From NCBI GenBank assembly GCA_016930735.1, contig JAFGGF010000047.1, positions 1 through 21,463 on the forward strand: a DNA stretch of 21,463 nt, written 5' to 3'. Position 1 is the first letter of the stretch. Each line of letters starts with the position of its first letter. The notes under the pieces are model-generated. The model worked only from the letters and a program-made list of their open reading frames with translations. It was not told the DNA's origin and did no database searches. Position numbers and translations under genes: made by a program. The DNA comes from Prolixibacteraceae bacterium. GTDB taxonomy: Bacteria; Bacteroidota; Bacteroidia; Bacteroidales; Prolixibacteraceae. This document shows, in pieces, positions 1 through 6,490 of the stretch.

Positions 1-783
1 AAGCATTACGAAAAAATTCAACGTAAACTTGAATTAAGCGATGAGCAACTTAAAGAAGCTATTGACGAGATATTAAAACTTAACCCAAAACCAGGAAGTT
101 CTTACAGCAATCCGTTAAATAAAGCCAACCAGCACATCGTCCCTGATTTTATACTAGACCTGGTTGACAATGAATTAAGGTTAACCCTGAATCAGAGGAA
201 TGTCCCGGAATTAAGGCTGAATGATACATACCTTGATATGCTGAAAACCTTTCAGGAAACAAGAAAATCAAAAAACAGAAATAATAAGGAAGCAGCAGTT
301 TTTGTAAAACAAAAAATTGATTCGGCCAAGTGGTTTATTGATGCCATCAGGCAAAGGCAGCAAACCTTGTTGTTAACAATGTCTGAAATAATCAGTTTCC
401 AAAAAGATTATTTTATGGATGGAGACGAAACCCTTCTCCATCCTATGATCCTCAAAGATATTGCAGAAAGGACAGGCCTTGATATTTCAACAGTATCGCG
501 TGTTTCGAACAGCAAGTATATTCAAACACATTTTGGAATTTACCCGTTAAAATATTTCTTTTCGGAAGGATTAATGAATGATGAAGGAGAGGAAGTTTCC
601 ACCCGTGAAATCAAAAAAATATTACAGGAATGCATCGAAAATGAGGATAAGAAAAAGCCTCTTACCGATGAAAGGCTTGCTGCTATTTTAAAAGAAAAGT
701 CGTACAATATTGCCCGGCGTACTGTTGCCAAATACCGTGAACAATTAGACATACCAGTTGCCAGGCTCAGAAAAAAACTTTAA
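1..783 (+). CDS. rpoN: RNA polymerase sigma-54 factor RpoN, C-terminal part (5' end outside window)
   Basis: The frame is open from base 1, so the gene begins upstream; 260 residues are visible. Sigma-54 binds core RNA polymerase and recognises -24/-12 promoters that need an AAA+ activator. The visible part covers the end of the core-binding region, the helix-turn-helix region (about residues 150-190, with DIAERTGLDISTVSRVSNSK) and the C-terminal RpoN box ARRTVAKYRE at visible residues 238-247, which contacts the -24 element. The box is exact and the protein ends 13 residues later, as is normal for the family. The stop is followed after three bases by the next gene in the same frame, so the two are probably co-transcribed. 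Nothing links rpoN directly to the phosphate genes to its right. Identity is certain; only the N-terminus is missing. Confidence 0.97.
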   Translation, partial: KHYEKIQRKLELSDEQLKEAIDEILKLNPKPGSSYSNPLNKANQHIVPDFILDLVDNELRLTLNQRNVPELRLNDTYLDMLKTFQETRKSKNRNNKEAAVFVKQKIDSAKWFIDAIRQRQQTLLLTMSEIISFQKDYFMDGDETLLHPMILKDIAERTGLDISTVSRVSNSKYIQTHFGIYPLKYFFSEGLMNDEGEEVSTREIKKILQECIENEDKKKPLTDERLAAILKEKSYNIARRTVAKYREQLDIPVARLRKKL

Positions 784-786
784 ATT

Positions 787-1389
787 TTGAAAGCTTTTAC
801 CAAAACCATATCCATTTTGTTTCATCCTCTGCTTATCCCAACATGGACCTATTTTGCCCTGTTTAATTCCGGGTATTATTTTTCCATGCTATCCTGGGAT
901 TTGAAACGTTTTGTGCTTATTGCTGTTTTTTTTACTACCGGTTTATTGCCCCTACTAACCATGTCGATAATGGCGTTAAGCCCTGGTTTTAATTTTAAAA
1001 TGGACAGCCATACTAACCGGATTAAACCTCTGTTTTTTGCAGCAATTTATTATTACCTTGGATATTACCTTTTACGTGGAATTACTATTTACCCGGTTTT
1101 CAGGGTATTCCTGATCACTTCGGTTATTGTAATTGTTTTATTGATGATTATTTCATTTAAATGGAAAATCAGCATTCACATGGCCGGAATCGGAGGATTA
1201 ACCGGGACTATCCTTGCCATATCGTTCCGAATGGGTATAAATCCTCTTTTATTGATTATAATAATTATCCTGGTTGCAGGAGTAGTTGGAAGTTCGAGAC
1301 TTTATTTAAAAAAGAACTCACTTGCTCAATTAATAACCGGATTTGGTATCGGGCTTGGGATTCTTTACCTTGCAGTTTATTTTGTATAA
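787..1389 (+). CDS. PAP2-related integral membrane protein with altered catalytic motifs
   Basis: This 200-residue protein is almost wholly hydrophobic, with about six membrane segments. It starts with TTG three bases after the rpoN stop, in the same frame. The next ATG (residue 34) would remove the first membrane segment and its FHPLLIPTW motif, so TTG is preferred. The PAP2 phosphatase pattern can be traced: motif 1 (K-x6-R-P) as K71...R78 followed by I, not P; motif 2 (SGH) as S129-I-H131; motif 3 (SR-x5-H-x3-D) as S170-R171...N177...Q181. The catalytic His and Asp of motif 3 are thus replaced by Asn and Gln. The fold may be kept while phosphatase activity is lost or changed. The motif spacing is seen directly; loss of activity is inference. 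The gene ends exactly where the convergent regulator gene ends. Confidence 0.7.
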   Translation: MKAFTKTISILFHPLLIPTWTYFALFNSGYYFSMLSWDLKRFVLIAVFFTTGLLPLLTMSIMALSPGFNFKMDSHTNRIKPLFFAAIYYYLGYYLLRGITIYPVFRVFLITSVIVIVLLMIISFKWKISIHMAGIGGLTGTILAISFRMGINPLLLIIIIILVAGVVGSSRLYLKKNSLAQLITGFGIGLGILYLAVYFV

Positions 1390-2091
1390 TTATTCCACAA
1401 ATTTATAACCAATACCTTTCAGGGTTTTAATATGATCGTTCCCGATTTTTTCCCTCAATTTCCGGATATGAACATCGATTGTACGGTCGCCGACAACAAC
1501 ACTGTCGCCCCAGACTGTATAATAAATTTCTTCGCGGGTAAAAACTTTACCGGGTTTCGAAACCAGTAATGACAACAATTCAAACTCTTTCCTTGGCAGG
1601 ATCATTTCATTGTCATTCATTTTTATCAGGTATCTTTCTTTGTCGATCAGCAAGTTCCCGATTGCAACGGTATTTGCATCAACTTCAACAGGAGAGGCCT
1701 GTGTCGAAATTCCTGTCCTTTTCAGCAAGGCTTTTACCCTACTTACCAAAACTTTGGGACGGATCGGTTTGGTTATATAATCGTCGGCACCGGCTTCAAA
1801 ACCTGCAATCTGGGAATAATCCTCATTCCGGGCAGTTAAAAAAGCAATTACTGTATTTTGAAGAGATGGGATTTTGCGCATTTCTTCACAGGCAGCAATT
1901 CCATCCATCTCCGGCATCATAACATCAAGTATAATCAAATGAGGCTGTTTTTTTTCTGCAATCCGGATCGCTTCTGAACCATTGGTAGCCGTGTAAACTT
2001 TATATCCTTCCTTTTCAAGGTTGTAGCTGATAAATTCAAGTATATCTACTTCATCATCTACCAAAAGGATTTTAAATGTATTTTCATCCAT
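1390..2091 (-). CDS. PhoB-like response regulator (OmpR family)
   Basis: This is a DNA-binding response regulator of 233 residues, the usual OmpR/PhoB length. The receiver domain (about 7-120) has the acidic pair D12/D13, the phospho-acceptor D56 in ILDVMMPEMDG, T86 and K108 before P109. The C-terminal winged helix (about 138-232) has PRKEFELLSLL, the recognition region DRTIDVHIRKLREKIG and the closing GIGYKF motif. It lies 93 bp downstream of the sensor kinase on the same strand, giving kinase-then-regulator order, the reverse of E. coli phoBR. The kinase is divergent from a phosphate permease, so phosphate control is the likely role. A -7-like element in the 93-bp gap may allow separate transcription. 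The stop codon abuts that of the convergent PAP2-like gene with no spacer. Family is certain; the PhoB role is inferred from context. Confidence 0.9.
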   Translation of the reverse strand: MDENTFKILLVDDEVDILEFISYNLEKEGYKVYTATNGSEAIRIAEKKQPHLIILDVMMPEMDGIAACEEMRKIPSLQNTVIAFLTARNEDYSQIAGFEAGADDYITKPIRPKVLVSRVKALLKRTGISTQASPVEVDANTVAIGNLLIDKERYLIKMNDNEMILPRKEFELLSLLVSKPGKVFTREEIYYTVWGDSVVVGDRTIDVHIRKLREKIGNDHIKTLKGIGYKFVE

Positions 2092-2113
2092 AACAGATAG
2101 TTAAAATGTGCTG

Positions 2114-2121
2114 CAAAGATA
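2114..2121 (-). promoter_or_regulatory. Candidate -7 promoter element for the PhoB-like regulator
   Basis: On the minus strand this reads TATCTTTG, an exact match to the Bacteroidota -7 consensus TAnnTTTG. It lies about 22 bases upstream of the regulator start. No clear TTTG -33 element sits at the usual distance. Just upstream, GTTAAATT occurs twice on the plus strand (2127-2134 and 2143-2150). A short pattern in AT-rich DNA, so only suggestive. Confidence 0.4.
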
Positions 2122-2184
2122 ATCCTGTTAAATTAAATCCCCGTTAAATTTTTATTACAATCAAATAAATACAAAGTTATGCGA

Positions 2185-3222
2185 TTATTTGTCTTTTTCA
2201 ACAGTGAAAGTAAAAGTAGTTCCCTGCGCCGGGACACTTTTCACGTTAATAGTCTGGCCATGGGCTTCAATTATATGTTTAACGATTGATAATCCCAGCC
2301 CGGTTCCACCCTGCTCTCTCGACCGTGATTTGTCAACCCTGTAAAACCTTTCAAAAATGCGGGGCAAATCCTTTTTTGCGATTCCGATACCATCATCCCG
2401 GACCTCAATCATCAGGTTTTCATCCATATCGTAAAACGAAATCCAGACATTCCCCTTTTTCTTTCCGTATTTAATTGCATTTACAACAAGGTTGGTTAAA
2501 ACCTCCATGATCCTTTTTTTATCACCCCTGACCATAATCGGTGTATCCGGCTTTTTTGCAAATTCAAGCGATATTTTTGCTTCTTCGGCATGCATGTGTT
2601 CAAGTTCGAAAACTTCTTCGACCATTTTAATAATATCAAAACTTTCGAAAACCAGGTTTAATTCACCTGATTCCAGTTTGTTGATAGACTCAAGGTCCTG
2701 CACTATGGAAATCATACGGTCGATATTGCGCTCAGTCCTTTCAAGGTAAAGTTTATTGATTTTGGGATCATCAATCCCCCCTTCCATCAAGGTGAGGATG
2801 TAACCCTGGATATTAAAAATCGGCGTTTTTAATTCATGCGAAACATTGCCAACAAATTCTTTACGGTATTTTTCAAGGTCTTTAAGCCTTTCCAGCTCCC
2901 TGACTTGTTTTTTTGTCCACTTTTCAACTTCTTTCCTGGCTTCATTTATATTATTCTCAGATGAATTTTTCATGAACAGCCTTTTTTGTTCCTTTAAAGG
3001 ATCGTAAATGGCTTTATAAATCGGTTTAATTTTATTATCGATATAAATATTAAGCACATACCATACTCCGAGATAAGAAAATATAAAAAACATGGGTAAT
3101 GTTAAAAATGAAAACAAAGAAAATTCGCCATTCAGATAAATAATAAAAAAAATAAGTGCTGCAAGAAAGGTTATAAATAAAGAAATTAAAAAGGACAGCC
3201 TGTTTGCAGAATATGTTTTCAT
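2185..3222 (-). CDS. PhoR-like sensor histidine kinase without a periplasmic domain
   Basis: A membrane histidine kinase of 345 residues. Two membrane segments (about 10-30 and 38-58) are joined by only about 8 residues, so there is no extracytoplasmic sensor domain. A charged linker of about 65 residues, probably coiled coil, leads to the HisKA domain with H129 in SHELKTPIFNIQG. The HATPase domain has N248 in NLVVNAIKYG, DDGIGI at 276-281, the F box RIFERFYRVD at 288-297 and GGTGLGLSIVK at 305-315. All catalytic boxes are intact. It is transcribed first, ahead of its regulator, and is divergent from the PiT permease gene. With so little outside the membrane, it probably senses a membrane or cytoplasmic partner; the neighbouring permease with its PhoU-like tail is the obvious candidate. 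Kinase identity is certain; the phosphate role is inferred. Confidence 0.9.
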   Translation of the reverse strand: MKTYSANRLSFLISLFITFLAALIFFIIYLNGEFSLFSFLTLPMFFIFSYLGVWYVLNIYIDNKIKPIYKAIYDPLKEQKRLFMKNSSENNINEARKEVEKWTKKQVRELERLKDLEKYRKEFVGNVSHELKTPIFNIQGYILTLMEGGIDDPKINKLYLERTERNIDRMISIVQDLESINKLESGELNLVFESFDIIKMVEEVFELEHMHAEEAKISLEFAKKPDTPIMVRGDKKRIMEVLTNLVVNAIKYGKKKGNVWISFYDMDENLMIEVRDDGIGIAKKDLPRIFERFYRVDKSRSREQGGTGLGLSIVKHIIEAHGQTINVKSVPAQGTTFTFTVEKDK

Positions 3223-3251
3223 TTTATAAATTTCAAAAATTATTTTGGACT

Positions 3252-3259
3252 CAAAATTA
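3252..3259 (-). promoter_or_regulatory. Candidate -7 promoter element for the sensor kinase
   Basis: On the minus strand this reads TAATTTTG, matching TAnnTTTG, about 30 bases upstream of the kinase start codon. No good TTTG is present at the -33 distance. Instead TTAACATTAA lies at 3285-3294, slightly farther upstream, which would suit an activator-dependent promoter. Confidence 0.4.
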
Positions 3260-3284
3260 TAACAAATTTTAAATCAGAGTGTTA

Positions 3285-3337
3285 TTAACATTAAATTGAT
3301 ATTTAGTTAATGTTTTATTAATGTTTATGTAACAGTT
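3285..3337. promoter_or_regulatory. Candidate Pho box: repeats with 11-bp period between kinase and permease genes
   Basis: Two identical units TTAATGTTT lie at 3307-3315 and 3318-3326, exactly 11 bp apart; read as 7-bp units TTAATGT they are separated by 4-bp AT spacers. A degenerate third unit GTAACAG follows at 3329-3335, again 11 bp on. The reverse complement of the unit occurs at 3287-3294 inside TTAACATTAA. Seven-base direct repeats with 4-bp AT-rich spacers are the known layout of the E. coli PhoB box, and PhoP of Bacillus also uses TTAACA-type repeats at about 11-bp spacing. The position between the two divergent promoters fits a shared operator. The repeat is seen; binding by the neighbouring regulator is inference. 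Confidence 0.5.
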
Positions 3338-3355
3338 TAAGCTAACTTAGTAAAA

Positions 3356-3363
3356 TATATTTG
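3356..3363 (+). promoter_or_regulatory. Candidate -7 promoter element for the PiT permease
   Basis: TATATTTG, an exact match to the Bacteroidota -7 consensus TAnnTTTG, lies 26 bases before the permease ATG. There is no TTTG at -33 (GTTTA is the closest), consistent with dependence on an activator bound at the repeats just upstream. Confidence 0.5.
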
Positions 3364-3389
3364 CGACCTGATAAACCAATTTTAAGGAT

Positions 3390-5660
3390 ATGGAAAATTT
3401 TTACCTGATTTTAATTGTCATCCTTTTTGCGTTGGCAATCTCTGATTTGATTGTTGGCGTTAGCAACGATGCTGTCAATTTTCTAAATTCAGCAATCGGA
3501 TCAAAAGCAGCTCCCAAGTGGCTTATTTTTTTAATGGCCAGCCTCGGTGTACTTATTGGTGCAACCTTTTCTAACGGCATGATGGAAGTTGCCCGAAAAG
3601 GCATATTCCACCCCGACATGTTTTTCTTTTCCGAGATCATAATTATTTTCCTGGCAGTGATGATAACAGATGTTATCATGCTGGACATGTTTAATACACT
3701 CGGATTGCCTACTTCAACCACCGTTTCAATTGTTTTTGAACTGCTGGGCTCTGCAGTGGTTGTTTCACTTATAAAGATAAAGAGTATGGGAGGTTCGGTT
3801 GTTGAACTGGCAAATTATATCAACTCTGAAAAAGCCCTCGCTATAATAACGGGAATACTTATTTCTGTAATTATTGCATTTACTGTCGGAGCAATCATTC
3901 AGTATATAACCCGGCTGATTTTTACTTTCAACTATAAAAAGCCAATGAAATATTTTGGCGCTATCTATGGAAGTATTGCAATTACAGCAATAACCTATTT
4001 TATCCTGATTAAAGGAATTTCAGGATCGGCATTTGCCGACAGGGAGGTTGCAGGTGAAACGTTGCAGGTTTGGGCCACTCATCATACAGGCACCATTATT
4101 TTATACAGTTTTTTATTCTGGGCAATTATTATCCAACTGTTAAAATGGATTTTTAATATTAAAATACTGAGGGTGATTGTGCTTGTAGGAACATTTGCAC
4201 TGGCTATGGCTTTTGCCGGTAACGACCTGGTAAATTTTATAGGAGTTCCCCTTGCCGGCTATAGTTCATTTAAAGCCTGGATTGCTTCGGGACCGGTCTC
4301 ACCTGATGGATTTACTATGGAAATCTTACGTGGCAAAGTAAATACACCTGTTTATATGCTATTGATTTCAGGGTTGGTGATGGTTATAACCCTGATTACC
4401 TCAAAAAAAGCACAGGCAGTTACACAAACTGAAGTTAATCTGAGCAGGCAAAATGAAGGTACTGAGCGTTTTGGGTCTTCCTTGGCTGCAAGACTTATTG
4501 TAAGGAACTCTTCCAAATTCAATAAAACAATGGAACGAATTTTCCCAGAAAAATTTAATAACATATTAAAAAAACGCTTCACCCCTGTTTCATTAGGCCC
4601 GGCCGACCATCCCGAAACTCCTGCTTTCGACATGATCAGAGCATCCGTTAATCTTGTGGTTGCCAGTATCCTGATCGCATTTGGAACATCTTTAAAGCTG
4701 CCCCTTTCAACAACTTATGTAACATTTATGGTTGCGATGGGAACCTCCCTCTCCGACAGGGCCTGGGACAGGGAAAGCGCTGTTTACAGAATCTCAGGAG
4801 TATTTGCTGTAATCGGCGGATGGTTCCTGACTGCCCTGATCGCATTTACTGTTTCAGGAGTTATTGCGTTAATTATATCATTAGGCGGCAATTTTATGAT
4901 TTTTATTTTTGTCGTTATTGCTATTTTTATGGTTGTCAGGACACATATTTTCTTTAAAAGGAAAAATGCAAAAAAAGCCCAGGAAGATGAAGATGTGATC
5001 CACGAAAAAGATGGGGCCGAAACAGTGATGGAAAAATCAAGGAAAAACATTATTAAAACAATTATTTCTGCCAATAAGGTATTTTCTGTATGTATCGACA
5101 GTTTTATTCATGAAAAACGAGGACACCTGAAAGAAGGCATTAAAATAAAAAATGAACTGAATCAAAAAGCTAAAAAACATAAATCCAAAGTCCTGAATTC
5201 GCTTTCAAAAATAGAGGACAATGTTGATTCCGGGCATTTTTACGTGCAGGTAGTGGATTATCAGCGTGAAGTGGCACATTCACTTAATTTCCTCATTGAA
5301 CCCTTGTTCGCGCATCTTGATAATCAGCACAAACCGTTTAATAATGACCAGGTTAAAGAACTGACAGTATTAACTTCCCAAGTCGATGAATTTTTCAATT
5401 TTGCACTGCACCTTGTAAAAGAAAATAAATTTGACCAGTTAAATGAATTGATAAACAAACGCAATATTTTGGTTGATAATCTTTCTAAAATGGAAAAAAA
5501 CCAGATTAAACGAATAAAAACGAAAGAAGTAAATACCAGGAATTCTACTTTGTATTTTAATATTATTACAGAAACCAAAAACATGCTTTTGCATATGATA
5601 AACCTGATAAAATCCCAACGCGATTTTATCACATTTACAATGAAGGAAAAATTGGAATAA
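3390..5660 (+). CDS. Inorganic phosphate permease (PiT family) fused to a PhoU-like C-terminal domain
   Basis: An inner-membrane phosphate importer of 756 residues, driven by an ion gradient in this family. The two halves of the PiT repeat are clear: GVSNDAVNFLNSAIGS at residues 23-38 and FAGNDLVNFIGVPLAGY at about 274-290, the family signatures around the conserved Asn-Asp. PTSTTVSI and PLSTTYVTF, the paired serine-threonine motifs, occur in the first half and near residue 437. Membrane segments end near residue 520; the last 220 residues are hydrophilic and helical (FYVQVVDYQREVAHSL and following) and resemble PhoU. PhoU normally ties phosphate transport to PhoR. This tail and the divergent PhoR-like kinase suggest one signalling unit. 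It carries its own promoter candidate upstream and a strong terminator downstream, so it is probably monocistronic. PiT identity is certain; the PhoU-like call is by helical pattern. Confidence 0.94.
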   Translation: MENFYLILIVILFALAISDLIVGVSNDAVNFLNSAIGSKAAPKWLIFLMASLGVLIGATFSNGMMEVARKGIFHPDMFFFSEIIIIFLAVMITDVIMLDMFNTLGLPTSTTVSIVFELLGSAVVVSLIKIKSMGGSVVELANYINSEKALAIITGILISVIIAFTVGAIIQYITRLIFTFNYKKPMKYFGAIYGSIAITAITYFILIKGISGSAFADREVAGETLQVWATHHTGTIILYSFLFWAIIIQLLKWIFNIKILRVIVLVGTFALAMAFAGNDLVNFIGVPLAGYSSFKAWIASGPVSPDGFTMEILRGKVNTPVYMLLISGLVMVITLITSKKAQAVTQTEVNLSRQNEGTERFGSSLAARLIVRNSSKFNKTMERIFPEKFNNILKKRFTPVSLGPADHPETPAFDMIRASVNLVVASILIAFGTSLKLPLSTTYVTFMVAMGTSLSDRAWDRESAVYRISGVFAVIGGWFLTALIAFTVSGVIALIISLGGNFMIFIFVVIAIFMVVRTHIFFKRKNAKKAQEDEDVIHEKDGAETVMEKSRKNIIKTIISANKVFSVCIDSFIHEKRGHLKEGIKIKNELNQKAKKHKSKVLNSLSKIEDNVDSGHFYVQVVDYQREVAHSLNFLIEPLFAHLDNQHKPFNNDQVKELTVLTSQVDEFFNFALHLVKENKFDQLNELINKRNILVDNLSKMEKNQIKRIKTKEVNTRNSTLYFNIITETKNMLLHMINLIKSQRDFITFTMKEKLE

Positions 5661-5685
5661 TTATTAAATAAATAATTCAATCAAT

Positions 5686-5711
5686 GGCCGGTAGTTTATC
5701 CGGCCTTTTTT
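5686..5711 (+). terminator. Rho-independent terminator after the PiT permease gene
   Basis: A perfect GGCCGG/CCGGCC stem (5686-5691 with 5700-5705) with an 8-base loop is followed directly by six T residues. It lies 25 bases after the permease stop codon. It separates the permease from the genes to the right. Confidence 0.85.
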
Positions 5712-5886
5712 ATGTTTCCCAAAATAAAAAATTATAACTGCTCAAAATCAATCCTTTAATAATGAATTTAATATTCAGCTTACAAAATATAAAATCATTT
5801 AATCTTTTGTTAATTGAAATTTAACTGTATTGAAAAGTATTTATCAGGGATTTAAAATAACTTGCAGATGAACTAAAACTACAATT

Positions 5887-6270
5887 ATGGGGTCATATGC
5901 AAGGTTGGTTTATAAAACCTGTTTAAATCATTCTCCCAAATCATTACCGGTTTATTTTTATGGAATGCCTGATGGAAAAGTTTATTTAATATATGCACGT
6001 ATTTATGAAATAGGCTTTGATAAAACCGGGCTGGAATTTGTTTTTGCAATTCATGAAGACTTTTCTTATGATTATGAAACTTACAAATTAAATTATGAAG
6101 GATTTTTAGAAGTTTCTTTAACCGATTTTATAGAAGCTGTTGAAAAACCGGATCAAAACATCAAAATACAAAAAGTTTACAGAAACCTTAATTCTTATAA
6201 AGAAGCCCAAAATTTGCTTGATGAAATTGCCTTTGTGAAAATGTCAGATTTGATTGCTGTTCCTTCCTGA
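5887..6270 (+). CDS. Unrecognised 127-residue protein
   Basis: I do not recognise this family. The protein is soluble, with no signal peptide or membrane segment, and is rich in aromatic residues: about one in seven is Tyr or Phe. The first half looks beta-rich (LPVYFYGMPDGKVYLIYARI, then GLEFVFAIHEDFSYDY); the second half looks helical (LTDFIEAVEKP, YKEAQNLLDEIAF). An alpha/beta fold with a small-ligand or regulatory role would fit but is only a guess. The ATG at 5887 is the first start in the frame, in an AT-rich context without a Shine-Dalgarno. A terminator 175 bp upstream and a 220-bp gap downstream mark it as a single-gene unit. No cysteine pair, metal-binding or catalytic motif stands out. 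Codon use is AT-rich like its neighbours, so it is probably a real native gene. Confidence 0.7.
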   Translation: MGSYARLVYKTCLNHSPKSLPVYFYGMPDGKVYLIYARIYEIGFDKTGLEFVFAIHEDFSYDYETYKLNYEGFLEVSLTDFIEAVEKPDQNIKIQKVYRNLNSYKEAQNLLDEIAFVKMSDLIAVPS

Positions 6271-6490
6271 TTTTACATAAAATCCAATAATTAATCAGAA
6301 TTTAATATATCTGTAAACATTTAATAAAATGAAATTCCATACTCCCTTTCTCTTAAACAAAATAATTCATAACATTCTGTAAGCTAATAGATTAATCAGC
6401 AATAATAATCTAATATATAATTAATTCTTTTGTAACCAAAAAGAAGCCTCCTTTACATATTTTCACCCCGAAAACCAATTATTTAAAACT
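6271..6490 (+). promoter_or_regulatory. Upstream region of the first TonB-dependent receptor
   Basis: A very AT-rich gap of 220 bp with no gene. It contains TAACATT at 6370-6376 followed by CTGTAAG at 6377-6383, and CTGTAAACATT at 6311-6321. TAAGCTAA at 6380-6387 also occurs in the permease upstream region (3338-3345). A -7-like element TTCTTTTG lies at 6425-6432, one mismatch from TAnnTTTG. These shared short words hint at common control with the phosphate permease, but the evidence is thin. Confidence 0.3.

Noticed and set aside
2127..2150. GTTAAATT twice, 16 bp apart, upstream of the PhoB-like gene, considered as a second Pho box
   Set aside because: The spacing does not fit the 11-bp period and the units differ from TTAATGT; noted only as context for the promoter.
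3401..3721. Minus-strand open frame inside the permease gene
   Set aside because: It is the reverse shadow of a strongly conserved permease sequence and has no family features; the same holds for the other antisense frames in the receptors and kinases.
5659..5677. AATTATT/AATAATT inverted repeat after the permease stop
   Set aside because: Pure A/T stem, and the GC-rich terminator at 5686-5711 accounts for the region.
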